From positions 1 to 18,073 of the forward strand of contig JAEYXG010000156.1 of NCBI GenBank assembly GCA_023428585.1: a stretch of DNA of 18,073 nt. Reading direction: 5' to 3'. Both the position numbers and the translations under genes were made by a program. This document shows positions 1 to 9,600 of the stretch, one piece after another (position 1 is the stretch's first letter; every line of letters starts with the position of its first letter). This DNA is from Bacteroidota bacterium (GTDB lineage Bacteria > Bacteroidota > Bacteroidia > Bacteroidales > Lentimicrobiaceae). Under the pieces are notes generated by a model. It did no database searches and was not told the origin of the DNA. It worked only from the letters and a program-made list of their open reading frames with translations.

Positions 1-119
1 CCATCACCGGGAGTTGCTGCAGTGAAGACCTCAAAATCACGCAATTGGAGGTATTCCTGTAGTTCAAGTGCAAATTCAGTTTCATCATCAAGTATCAGAG
101 CCGACAGTTTTTTATTCAT
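1..119 (-). CDS. response regulator, N-terminal fragment (cut by window edge)
   Basis: The ATG at 119-117 opens a frame that stays open to the window edge (39 codons), reading MNKKLSALILDDETEFALEL and then an amphipathic helix and a second beta strand (EVFTAATPGDG). This is the start of a CheY-like receiver domain: a hydrophobic strand followed by the acidic pair D11-D12 that binds Mg2+ near the phospho-acceptor Asp. The phospho-acceptor itself and any output domain lie outside the window, so the regulator class cannot be named. An ATG at 126-124 is out of frame and hits a stop after four codons. The gene follows the histidine kinase at 243-2303 on the same strand after 123 bp, so it is probably the kinase's partner. 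That gap carries candidate promoter elements of its own. Confidence 0.82.
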   Translation of the reverse strand, partial: MNKKLSALILDDETEFALELQEYLQLRDFEVFTAATPGD

Positions 120-178
120 TTTTCATCAGTTTGGTCAGGTTAGCACCCGATTAAATTTCAATATTTTTATTATTGATA

Positions 179-215
179 TAAATGTATTAAAAGTTACTGA
201 AAATCAAATGTATTA
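179..215 (-). promoter_or_regulatory. candidate promoter/operator with a 26-bp-spaced direct repeat upstream of the response regulator
   Basis: Read on the minus strand, 212-205 is TACATTTG, a perfect match to the Bacteroidota -7 consensus TAnnTTTG. A second, weaker version, TACATTTA, lies at 186-179. Both sit inside an exact 10-bp direct repeat (plus strand AAATGTATTA at 180-189 and 206-215) with a 26-bp period. No clear TTTG -33 box stands 19-21 bp upstream of the first copy. The TTTG of the first copy lies 18 bp upstream of the second. The start codon is at 119, giving a leader of roughly 55 to 85 nt. The site could give the regulator its own transcript or serve as a binding site. AT-richness makes chance matches possible. 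Confidence 0.35.
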
Positions 216-242
216 GACCCGTATAATGAAGATACTGATTGA

Positions 243-2303
243 CTATGAAGGTTCAGTGATCTTAACAGGTATTTCAATTTTAACTGTTGTCCCTTCACCG
301 GGAATGCTACTGAATGAAAGCGTTCCATTATGCTCGTTGATAATCTTCTGTGATATGGCGAGTCCAAGACCTGTGCCCATACCGGGTGCTTTACCGGTTA
401 CGAATGGTTTGGTAATATTCTTTAACTGTTCAGCTGTCATACCCATGCCATTGTCAATGATAGTAAGTGTTAGATTATTATTGGCAATGGAGGCATTAAG
501 ATTCAGAACAGGTTGATAAGTGACTTGATTACCTTGTTTTTTCTCTTCCATTGTATCGCGTGCATTGGAGAAAAGATTAAGGAGTACCTGTTCAATTTTA
601 TAGGTATTGCCATGAATAACTGCATTTTCGGTGCTCTGTTCAATGTTTTTTAACACTTCAATACCATGCTTTTTAAGTTGTTCAGTATAAAGTGACAAGG
701 CGTTATTAACCGGTTCCAAAACCGGGAAGGAAGAGAGCATCACATCGTCATTACCCCTTGCGAAGTTGCGAACATGATCAATAATATTTCTCATCCGGTG
801 TATACTGTCAAATATTTTGTTTGATTTTTCCTTGATATATGCCTTGTCGGCTTTGTTGCTTTCAAGTGCCTGAAAGAGGTTGTCAATACCGAAAGAAATA
901 GTATTAAGAGGTTGATTGATTTCATGGGCGATTCCGGTAGCCATTTCTCCTATAGCTACCATTCTTTCAGTTTGTATTAAATGCTTCTCCAGTTCTCTTT
1001 CGTTAGAGATGTCAGTACAGAATATCAAATATTGCTTAGCTGATAACTTGACGCTTTCAGCTTTGATCAGTATTCTTTTATCATTGGCTGATATTGAAAA
1101 TTCACAACGTGACAGTTTCCCATTCAAAAGTTTGGTCTTTACAGGATTATGTCCGGTAACAACTTGGTCATTAAGGATATCAAGTATATTAAGATGGACT
1201 TTATCCTTAATGAAATTCTCGAATAATGTAACAAATGCCTGGTTATATTCTAGTATTTCACCATTAGAGTTAGTGACGACAATTCCTTCTGGTGCATTTT
1301 CAATATAGCTCCTATAGCGTTGCTCGCTTGCAATAAGATCCTGGCGAGTCTGATTTCTTTCGAGAGCATTGCCGGTAATAGTTCCAAACACTGAAAGTGC
1401 ATTCAATTCTGAGGCTTCCCATGAAGAAATACCACTGCAAGCGTGAATAACAAGATGTCCAAATTGTTTTTCACCTGACGCAACATTTATGGCAACAGTA
1501 ACTATGGGATTTTTCTGGGTTTCATTTTGATATGGTAGAATCCAGGGGCCTTCGATGCCGTCATTACTGATAAGAATAACTGCCTCCAGATGTTGACTAA
1601 AAGCTTTGTTAAGCCTTTGTTTCAAGTTTGCAGGTAATTTTAAAGGGATGTCGAATGCAAGTTCACCTTCAGTGTATCCAATGATGGGGCTTTTATCGGC
1701 AGGGAGAAATGAGGCAGATGATGATCCACAAACATTGGCAATGTCCCTAAGCATAAAATGAATAGAGTTGTTAAGTTCAAAATTACCTGAGAACCTTGCT
1801 GAAGCCAGCGAAACAGCCTTCTGTAATTGAAGTCTTAGCTTTAATATTTCCTGACTGGCCCGATAGCGGTCATTACTTTCTTGAAGTACAATACTCTGAT
1901 GCTGGATCTCTTGTTTTTGGTTGTATAATTGCAGAAATACCCTTACTTTGCTTAACAGGATCTCATGATGGTAAGGCTTAGAGATATAATCAACAGCCCC
2001 AGAACGATAACCTTGTGAAACACTGAACTCGTCAAATAAAATTGCAGAGATAAAAATAATTGGTGTAATACTATTCAGTTGTTGTTTTCTGATATGTGAT
2101 GCCAATTCAAAGCCATTCATCACCGGCATCGACACATCAAGTATGATCAATGCATATTCAGTTTTTTCCGTTAACTCTAATGCTTCCTGACCACTGGTTG
2201 CTCGATGGATCTTAGCTTGTTCTTTTCGGAGTGCAGTTTCAAGTAATATGAGGTTAACTTCAATGTCATCAACAATTAGAATATTCGGTAATGAGGGTAT
2301 CAT
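243..2303 (-). CDS. soluble hybrid histidine kinase: receiver - GAF-like - PAS - HisKA - HATPase
   Basis: This 686-residue kinase has no signal peptide or membrane segment and should be cytoplasmic. Residues 6-125 form a receiver domain with acidic pair D12-D13, phospho-acceptor D56 (LIILDVSMP), S86 and K109 (ISKP). A helical, probably coiled-coil linker (125-165) leads to a GAF-like domain (about 168-318) and a PAS domain (about 328-435, from RYRSYIENAPEGI). The transmitter follows: H-box AIGEMATGIAHEINQPL with phospho-His H460, N-box around N580 (LLNLFSNARDTM), G1 box DNGMGM (D617) and G2 box GMGTGLGLAI (641-650). All residues needed for autophosphorylation look present. The receiver at the N-terminus suggests that another kinase can feed signal into this one. 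Its gene precedes the response regulator. The ATG at 2303 starts directly before the first receiver strand. Confidence 0.93.
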   Translation of the reverse strand: MIPSLPNILIVDDIEVNLILLETALRKEQAKIHRATSGQEALELTEKTEYALIILDVSMPVMNGFELASHIRKQQLNSITPIIFISAILFDEFSVSQGYRSGAVDYISKPYHHEILLSKVRVFLQLYNQKQEIQHQSIVLQESNDRYRASQEILKLRLQLQKAVSLASARFSGNFELNNSIHFMLRDIANVCGSSSASFLPADKSPIIGYTEGELAFDIPLKLPANLKQRLNKAFSQHLEAVILISNDGIEGPWILPYQNETQKNPIVTVAINVASGEKQFGHLVIHACSGISSWEASELNALSVFGTITGNALERNQTRQDLIASEQRYRSYIENAPEGIVVTNSNGEILEYNQAFVTLFENFIKDKVHLNILDILNDQVVTGHNPVKTKLLNGKLSRCEFSISANDKRILIKAESVKLSAKQYLIFCTDISNERELEKHLIQTERMVAIGEMATGIAHEINQPLNTISFGIDNLFQALESNKADKAYIKEKSNKIFDSIHRMRNIIDHVRNFARGNDDVMLSSFPVLEPVNNALSLYTEQLKKHGIEVLKNIEQSTENAVIHGNTYKIEQVLLNLFSNARDTMEEKKQGNQVTYQPVLNLNASIANNNLTLTIIDNGMGMTAEQLKNITKPFVTGKAPGMGTGLGLAISQKIINEHNGTLSFSSIPGEGTTVKIEIPVKITEPS

Positions 2304-2493
2304 GTTCAGTTTCTTTTCGAAGGACCAGTGAATACGGGCTCTAAAAATAGTGTTATTTTCTATTAATAATTATTGTTTATTGTCCTTTTTGGATTTTACA
2401 TACATTAATCTCTTAAAAGAGCAAAAGTCACTCCCCAAAGCTCATCAATACTATGATGCATGGAAAATTGGCCTAAGAATTGGATTAATGATC

Positions 2494-2534
2494 AATAAAA
2501 AAGAGACAGGTGCTGATCCTGTCTCTTTTTTATT
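2494..2534 (-). terminator. strong intrinsic terminator, perfect 17-bp stem
   Basis: The arms 2494-2510 and 2518-2534 are perfect reverse complements around the 7-nt loop at 2511-2517. The GAGACAGG/CCTGTCTC core is flanked by A6 and T6 runs, so the hairpin carries a U-tract on either strand and could work in both directions. It lies 57 bp past the stop of the C25 protease gene ending at 2591, and separates that gene from the histidine kinase downstream. Confidence 0.9.
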
Positions 2535-2590
2535 GGGTATTTAAAATTAACTGTAGTTTGAATATGCAGCCAATTTGTTATTACTATTCA

Positions 2591-5500
2591 TTATTTAACC
2601 ATCAGTTTTTGAACTGAGCTTCCATTGTTTGTTTCAATTTTAACAAAGTAAATCCCGCTGCTAAGGTTTGAAACATTGAAACTTTCAATTTGCATAGTCT
2701 GACTGATGTTGATAACTTTAGCGAAAAGCTCTCCACCCAAAGAATTAAGTATCCTGACAGTTGCATTTCCCTTTAATGTTTCACTGAAAAGAATGTTGAA
2801 TTCACCGGTATTTGGGTTGGGATATAAAGTAAAAGTACTTGAAAGGCTTTCGGGTATTGAAAGACAGGCTTCCACGGTAACAGTTGAAGATGCAACGGTT
2901 GAACATCCATTGGCATCAGTAACCGTAACTGTAAATGTGTTTTGGTTACCTGCTCCTATCTGTTCTCCAATAATCTGAATAGTCTCAGTATTGTCACCGG
3001 TTGACCATATGTATGTTGAATAACCGGGATTTGCTTTTAAAACAAATGTATGGTTAACACATAACGAAGTGTCTCCTTGTAGTCCAACAACCGGTGATTG
3101 AATGTCAACATTGAATTCCAGAGTTGTTGAGCATAAGTTAGCACTGTTGGTTTCTGTGACAGAAACAACACCTGCGCCATTAGTACCCCAGTTAACAAGT
3201 AATTCATTTGAATTACTGCCTGAAGCAATTGTTCCACCTTCAACCAGCCATGAATAGGTATTTCCTTCATTCATAGGAGTAGAGTAAATGACTTCAGTAC
3301 TGTTGGCACAAACAGATTCATCACCAGCAACAACAGGAGTGGGTGCCGGATTTAATGTTACTTCGTATGAAGCACTGGCAGTGCAGCCAAACTCATTTGT
3401 CTCATCTAAAGTAACAAGTGCAGCACCTGATTCATTCCAGGTAACGGTTACTTCATTCTCATTTGCTGCTGATGTTATCGTTCCACCAATAACTTCCCAA
3501 AGGTAGGTATTTGAATTGCTGCCGGCAATATAAACAAGGTCTGTTTGGTTTTGACAAGCTTCAGCCGGACCAGTTACATTAACCACGGGTTTTGGGTTAA
3601 TTGAAATTGGAATTGTTGCTGTGTGAACCTCACAGATGTCATTGCTAACATTTAGGGTCAATATTACATTACCGGCGATAATATCCTCAGCACTTGGAGT
3701 ATAACGAGTACTTAATGAATTTATATCATTAAACACACCAGTCCCATTCGAAGACCAATAGAGTTGAGTATAATTCATAGCAGTAGCTTCACTTGTTGCA
3801 TAAGTGTCACCTTCACAAATACTTGCTTCATTTCCAGCAAAAGCTACCGGAATGGGGGCAAGTGTGAGAGTCATATAGTCGGTTGAGTCAGGAATTGAAG
3901 GCTTGCTTGCAGTAAGTGATAAAATTACTGAACCTGCATTGATATCTTCAGCACTCGGGGTGTAAACAGGATTAATGATTGTTGCATCATCAAATATCCC
4001 GTTACCACTTGTTTCCCAGAGCAATGATTGATAGTTAACTGCATTACCTGTAAGTTGAGCTGATTGATCAGCACATATGGAAATATCTTCACCGGCATAA
4101 GCAGATGTTACATCAGGAACAACGGTAATGTAACCTTCATATCTGTTGCAGTTTGCCTTGGTAATGGTTACTTTTAGCTGAGTGCCAACCAACTGTGAAG
4201 GAATGGTTAGATCAATAGTAGTATTCATACCGGTTGATGCGGTAGCAAGGATACTCCCATAAACTGAAACACAAATTTTTGCGTTTGCTGCAGTTGAAAT
4301 AGTAATGGTTGTATCACTTTCAAATATTGTAGGTTCGTAATTTGCGACAATATTCTGCGGAACTTCAGTACAAATCCGAACAAAAGCATCACCATGGCTA
4401 TGGAATAAGTTATAGGTGACTTCTTTATTACTCGTATTATATGGCCAACTTGATTGTTGCAGGAAGTATTTTCCGGCAGCATGAGCAAAAGCAGGCAATA
4501 CTCCACGTGAAGCAGGTGTAGATCCGTACTGTGGCATGAACTGCGGCCACATATTGTCCATCATTCCCCATACATAGGTGTCGTTTACAAAAGAGTAGGA
4601 TGTTTCTGATGCAGCAGTCAATCCGAGAGCTCCGGCAGGCTGGCCATTATAGGTATGACGATGGAATTTTTCGGTAAAGCACTCATTTGAATAGTTGTAT
4701 TTACCGGTCAAGCAATTCATTGACATAACCCAGGTAAGGTCAGTATTTGTTAATCCATTGATATTGCCATTTGAATATGCAGGCTCTCCCCAAAGAGTTT
4801 CTCCTCCATGGTCGCGATGCATAAGCATAAATGCTCCTGAATTGAGTGCATTATTGATCATTGTAGCGTTACCACCTGACCATCCACCGAGTTCAGTTGG
4901 AGAAGCAGGAATGTAACCTAAACCATTAGGGCCAAATACTCCAAGTACAGTAGATGTATTTTGTGCTGTAGACCATGTGTTAGTTGAACCTTCATATATT
5001 TCGTTAATACGCACAGGGGTCTTACCTAATGAATTTTTCCAGAAACCACCAACAACTTCTGAACATATTTGAAACCAACGCACTGTCTGCCAACCTAAAG
5101 CAGTAACCGGATTGGCATAAAAGCTTGGATTAGTTGGAGGATTCCGCTCATAATTAATAAATCTGCTAACCATTGATTCGAGCTGAGCTGCATTATTTGC
5201 AGTAATCCTGGCAAATACCATTTCTGGCATGTGGTCACCATTTACATCAGCATACATATTGTCGGAAACACAATAGTTATCATAGATGGGAGAAATAATG
5301 GAATTGGTATTAGCGGCTGCAGGTCCATAATCAGCAAGCAATAATACTGCTGTTGGTGGAATATCCCATGTATTATAGGCATTAGTAATATAGGTTTCAA
5401 GCATTACTGCATTAACACTGGTTCCGATTTCTGATAATTTTACCACTCCTGTGTAAATACCTTCTTCATTACGGAATTTCTTGATAGAGTCGGCCCATTG

Positions 5501-6301
5501 ACTGAAAATTGGGTCATTAGGAACAATTATCAGATAGTCATATCCTATTGAACGGCTTTTATTGGCTGCCTGTTTATCATAGTCAATAACAGGTAAGCTT
5601 GAGTAATTAAAAATGACATCTTCAAGAATCTGATCCCAGTAAGGATTCCTGTATTTCGAATCCCCAAACTGACGGCTTCCACCTTCAAAACGAACGTTTA
5701 CTTCAATATCACGATAAACGATTAACTCTTTGGTCACAGGGTTATACTGATATGGCAGTATGTTCAACATACAGACATCAACTCCTCTAATCTGGGTAAA
5801 ATTATTGAGAGTAACCGGTTGTGATGGAAAGAACTCGTTTTTACTATAGATTTGTTGGTTTTTTGCATAATGTAATGGACCATCTTCTGTATCAAGAGGA
5901 ATACGTGGTGCCGGTGCTATATCAATATTGGTAAATCGCTCAGTACGCATACTCGTTATTTCAAGTATTGGTGTTGCACCCTGAGGAATAGCAATATAGC
6001 GGCCGAAGCCAGGTAAGTCTGGATTCCCCTCTTCATTTGGTAGCAATGATTCGGAGAATGAAATTGTTTGCATGGTAGCGCCATTAACATCCCGATTTTC
6101 AAATGCAAAGGATTGCATTGAAAAGTTAAGGTTAAGACCATCACTTGATTGACCTTTAATGCTCAATCCCTGCTTACCCCAGCTATCGCTGTAACGATAT
6201 TCTGTAGCATAGCTTAAAGATACACTAGTGGTCAGCATTAATGCCACTATTATGTGTATCAGGTTAAAGCCCGGATAAATGTGAAGTAATTGTTTTTTCA
6301 T
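2591..6301 (-). CDS. gingipain-like C25 cysteine protease with Ig/PKD-like modules and T9SS sorting domain
   Basis: This 1236-residue exported endopeptidase has a signal peptide at 1-32 (long n-region, hydrophobic 16-28, likely cleavage after SYA). Residues about 40-235 resemble the C25 propeptide (FSESLLPNEEGNPDLPGFGRY; YRDIEVNVRF). Residues about 253-645 are the Peptidase_C25 fold (YDYLIIVPND at 254-263), with a His-Cys dyad that I place at H498 (MHRDHGGET) and C530 (SMNCLTG). Five Ig/PKD-like modules follow at about 733-815, 820-900, 905-985, 990-1067 and 1070-1146. The protein ends in a T9SS type A sorting domain (1157-1236; LYPNPNTGEF, SGIYFVKIE, terminal VQKLMVK). It should be secreted across the outer membrane by the T9SS and attached to the surface or released. 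The modules may bind surfaces or substrates. Cleavage specificity cannot be read from the sequence. The gene probably forms its own transcript, with a 343-bp upstream gap and a strong terminator downstream. Confidence 0.93.
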   Translation of the reverse strand: MKKQLLHIYPGFNLIHIIVALMLTTSVSLSYATEYRYSDSWGKQGLSIKGQSSDGLNLNFSMQSFAFENRDVNGATMQTISFSESLLPNEEGNPDLPGFGRYIAIPQGATPILEITSMRTERFTNIDIAPAPRIPLDTEDGPLHYAKNQQIYSKNEFFPSQPVTLNNFTQIRGVDVCMLNILPYQYNPVTKELIVYRDIEVNVRFEGGSRQFGDSKYRNPYWDQILEDVIFNYSSLPVIDYDKQAANKSRSIGYDYLIIVPNDPIFSQWADSIKKFRNEEGIYTGVVKLSEIGTSVNAVMLETYITNAYNTWDIPPTAVLLLADYGPAAANTNSIISPIYDNYCVSDNMYADVNGDHMPEMVFARITANNAAQLESMVSRFINYERNPPTNPSFYANPVTALGWQTVRWFQICSEVVGGFWKNSLGKTPVRINEIYEGSTNTWSTAQNTSTVLGVFGPNGLGYIPASPTELGGWSGGNATMINNALNSGAFMLMHRDHGGETLWGEPAYSNGNINGLTNTDLTWVMSMNCLTGKYNYSNECFTEKFHRHTYNGQPAGALGLTAASETSYSFVNDTYVWGMMDNMWPQFMPQYGSTPASRGVLPAFAHAAGKYFLQQSSWPYNTSNKEVTYNLFHSHGDAFVRICTEVPQNIVANYEPTIFESDTTITISTAANAKICVSVYGSILATASTGMNTTIDLTIPSQLVGTQLKVTITKANCNRYEGYITVVPDVTSAYAGEDISICADQSAQLTGNAVNYQSLLWETSGNGIFDDATIINPVYTPSAEDINAGSVILSLTASKPSIPDSTDYMTLTLAPIPVAFAGNEASICEGDTYATSEATAMNYTQLYWSSNGTGVFNDINSLSTRYTPSAEDIIAGNVILTLNVSNDICEVHTATIPISINPKPVVNVTGPAEACQNQTDLVYIAGSNSNTYLWEVIGGTITSAANENEVTVTWNESGAALVTLDETNEFGCTASASYEVTLNPAPTPVVAGDESVCANSTEVIYSTPMNEGNTYSWLVEGGTIASGSNSNELLVNWGTNGAGVVSVTETNSANLCSTTLEFNVDIQSPVVGLQGDTSLCVNHTFVLKANPGYSTYIWSTGDNTETIQIIGEQIGAGNQNTFTVTVTDANGCSTVASSTVTVEACLSIPESLSSTFTLYPNPNTGEFNILFSETLKGNATVRILNSLGGELFAKVINISQTMQIESFNVSNLSSGIYFVKIETNNGSSVQKLMVK
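3602..4105 (-). repeat. two tandem Ig-like modules of a type shared with the neighbouring BNR protein
   Basis: These encode residues 733-815 and 820-900 of the 1236-residue protease. Each module has the order AG(E/N)-x-SIC, then W-(E/S)-(T/S)-x-G-x-G-x-F-(D/N)-D, then Y-T-P-S-A-E-D-I-x-A-G-x-V-I-L-(S/T)-L. The two copies resemble each other and also two modules of the BNR protein encoded at 7425-7925. They look like T9SS-associated surface modules whose ligand is unknown. Confidence 0.75.
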
Positions 6302-6384
6302 AAACGGTTCATTGATTTGTTGTTATAGATGTGCTAATTGAAAACTTCATTGAGCGAATTGGGGTAAAATCATAATTGAACTCA

Positions 6385-6392
6385 CAAAAATA
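6385..6392 (-). promoter_or_regulatory. candidate Bacteroidota -7 element for the 1236-residue C25 protease
   Basis: On the minus strand 6392-6385 reads TATTTTTG, a full match to TAnnTTTG, 83 bp upstream of the start codon at 6301. No TTTG box is present at the usual 19-21 bp upstream distance, and the surroundings are very AT-rich. This is only a candidate for the transcription start of the gene. Confidence 0.35.
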
Positions 6393-6530
6393 ATTAAAAT
6401 TGAATAGGTTGTGATTTTTATTGACCAAAGGCCGTTATTTATAAATAGTCTAAATAACTGAGCTCAGCTTCAAGTGCTTTTGTATCGATATCATGGTTAA
6501 TGGAAGTAAGGTTCAGCTGATTTCCATTAA

Positions 6531-6573
6531 TAAATTACCCGTCTTGAAACTAATTTTCAAAACGGGTAATTTA
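6531..6573 (-). terminator. hairpin terminator after the BNR protein gene
   Basis: The arms 6531-6542 and 6562-6573 pair perfectly over 12 bp (TAAATTACCCGT). After one mismatch, an inner 6-bp stem (6544-6549 with 6555-6560) closes on a 5-nt loop. The structure lies 71 bp past the stop of the gene ending at 6645. The U-tract on the minus strand is short (AATTTATT), so termination may be only partly efficient. The long stem is well beyond chance. Confidence 0.65.
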
Positions 6574-6644
6574 CTGGCAGAAGTTACATTCTGCATTAAA
6601 CCTTGATAAAGATCAGCATATTGCTAATATTCATCATTATTGTT

Positions 6645-9600
6645 CTATCGGCTGATTATCAGTTTAGTCGAATAAGCTGCCTTCTCATTTCTCAAATACA
6701 ATGAATAAATTCCATCAGATAATTGGAAAGCCTGAACTGTAATAAAACCTGTTGAATTGAATGTTACATCAGTTTTACTATACACGACTTTATTGTTCAT
6801 ATCTGTTATTTCAAGAGTGTAGTTACCCGACATGCTGGCATTGGCTTTCAATGAAAATGAACCTTTTGATGGATTAGGGTAAACCACTAGATCTGAAGTT
6901 TTAAATTCATTGATACCTGTACAATCTTCAAATGTAACGGTAACTGATGCATCGTCTGCACAATTTGTTAAGTTGTCGGTAACCAGTACATTATAGACTT
7001 TGGCACCTATGCCTATTCCTGTTGTATCAACTGTAATAGAAGAGGATGTATGATCACCTGGTGTCCATAGGTAATTAACATCTCCTTCTACACTCGCTTC
7101 AAGTGTAACCGACAAACCTGCACATAAGGTAGTGTCTTGTGATATATTAATCACAGGTAAGTTGTTAACTGTTATTGTATAACTTCCTTCAACAACATTC
7201 TGGCAACCATTTGCATCTGAAAAACCGATGATGTTATAGGTGGTTGTTGCGGCAGGCATCAATGATAAGAGATAAGGATTGTCACTTGTTTCAATCACAC
7301 CTACGCCGTTTGAAACTTCAAAGGTCCAAGGTCCTGTACCTGTAAAACTTATCTCTGATACCGCAGTTTCGCCTGAGCATATTACATTATCAGCTGAAAA
7401 AGCTGCTGTTGGCAATGGCAGGAAAGTAACAATCATATCCTCACTAACATCACCACATGGTGCATCTGAAGTAACAAGTATGTTTAGTGTGACATTTCCG
7501 GCAGCAAGATCTTCTGCAGATGGCTGGTATTCAGCATTCAAAGATGTAGGATCTACAAAAGTGCCAGTCCCGGAAGTAGTCCAAAGAACAGATGTATGGT
7601 TATTTGCAGTTGCTTCAATGACAACGGGTGATCCAAGGCAGAGTTCAACATCCTGTAATGGATTGACAAATGCCTGTTTGGATATGGCAACAGTCATCTG
7701 GTCTGTTTTTAATTCACCTTCAGGGCCATTGACCGTCAGAGTTAATACAGCCTGTTCGTTGGACATATCATTGGCCCCAGGAGTATAGAATGCATTAAGC
7801 GAAGAGGCATCATCAAAAGTGCCATCGCCTGATGTAGTCCATAATGTACTTACATAATTATTGGCAGCTCCATTAAGCATTACCGATTCTCTTTCGCAGG
7901 TTGCTGCATCTAAGCCTGCATAGGCTGTTGTTTGCAAGAGCGGAGGGAATATAACATAGTCAATCCAGGCAGCATCGTCTCCGCTTATCGTGTTGGCATC
8001 TTTAGAATATACCCATTTAAAGGTCTTCTGGCCAGCAGTAACAGGGAAAGCAACACGCTGCCAGTTTGTTTCACCTGACCATTGTCCAACAAGTGTTGAG
8101 TTAATATAGAATTTCAGAAAATCGTAGTCTGCTTCTGAAGATACTTTAACATAGAAAGAGATGGAATCATCTTCCATTACATTGTATGGTAAACTCAATT
8201 CACTTGTAGAGTTATTGCCTATTGCACCTGATACTGCACTATATAGGCCTTCATGTTTTACTTCACTGGTAATCAGCCAAGTTGATGAACCTGCAAATTG
8301 CCAATTGAAGTTGCTGAAGTTACCGGCTTCCCAGTCTTCCAATATTAATCCTACAGGATAACTGAAAGTTTTTATACCCTCATGATATTCAGAGTTTATC
8401 TGGTATGTAAATTCTGCAAAATGCCCAACAGGTGTCTCAGGTGATACGGTAATGTTAAATACCGGAAGAACGGCATTCATTGGGCCTGTCATCAAACTAT
8501 CCCAATGGAATGAAGGATTGTCAATTGTGATATATGGGCTTGAAGTGGTCAGTAATCCTGTAACATCATAAGCTTTATAGTCACCTGAATTTATTGTAGT
8601 TATTCTAATACTGGCTGTTTCGCCGGCATCAAGGCGGTTATTGCCATTCCCTGTAACCTCGGTTAGAACTATAAGCCCAGTCCTGAATGCAGGTGCGTGT
8701 GCTTCTATGTTAAAATTGCTGTAATATGTGCTATCATTAATATCAGTGGCTGCAATAGTAAATGTTATTATCTCTGCATCGGGTATGTTGTTTGCAACAT
8801 TAACAGCAAAGGCATTGTCAACATTAACTATTGAATCTACAGGGATATCACCATAAAGTTCCTGATTATCCGTAATTGTTACATAAGGATTGTCAGTTGT
8901 AAGGACAACATTCACTTCTACACCAGGTTGATCACCCTGGTTTTCAATTGCGAGATTCATCATGGCTGATTCACCATAATCCAAAAGGCCATTTCCATTG
9001 CCCTCCACATCATTTAATGAATTATCATCGTATACCAACCAGGGCTGATTTGGTGGAGGTCCTGTAACAAATGGAGATACATAAGTCATGGCATATCCTA
9101 ACCTATTGTCAGTCCATACCGGATAAACCCAACCATCTCTTGCATGATTGCCAAGGTAATCGCCAAAGTAACCATCAGCCAAGCCGGCAATAGGGGCAGG
9201 GGTAAATGATACGTCACTCACTTGTAAATCCCACCATGTGTTGCCTCCGTCGGAAGAGTTGGAAGTATAAACTTCACACTGATTTGAAGCAACATTTCTG
9301 TCATCATAGTATACAATGCTCAGATTCCCATTTACCGGGTCACAGGTTATCCATGGGAAATAGTGCTTCTTACCTGCACCTGCAGGATCTTGATTCACTC
9401 TTAATGGTGTTGACCAAGTGGCTCCACCATCTGATGATTTAATGAGGTAAACATCAGCGTCGTTACCTGTGTTTGTACCGGGTACTCCAATATTTGCCCA
9501 CGTAACATAAATAGTTCCGCTATTTGGACCATTACTTATATCCACAGCCATAGTAGGGAATGAGTTGACTCTCATATTCTTACCAACACCTGTTGTGCGT

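Larger units (their letters stand above)
6302..6644. other. 343-bp intergenic leader and trailer region
   Basis: I see no credible gene in this AT-rich gap. It holds the terminator-like hairpin of the upstream BNR gene (6531-6573) and, closer to the protease start, a -7-like element (6385-6392). A 10-bp palindrome, CTGAGCTCAG, lies at 6458-6467, but a palindrome of that size is expected by chance. The remaining sequence shows no RNA gene or riboswitch that I recognise. Confidence 0.6.

Noticed and set aside
2350..2544. 64-codon plus-strand open frame
   Set aside because: Its 3' half is the terminator hairpin, the peptide resembles no known family, and the stretch fits a leader plus terminator better.
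6458..6467. CTGAGCTCAG palindrome in the 343-bp gap
   Set aside because: It is short, does not extend, and has no partner site. Chance is a sufficient explanation.
7279..7788. 169-codon plus-strand open frame
   Set aside because: It lies opposite the Ig-like modules of the BNR gene. Its sequence is low-complexity Ser/Thr/Val with no domain, as expected for the antisense of a beta-rich repeat protein.
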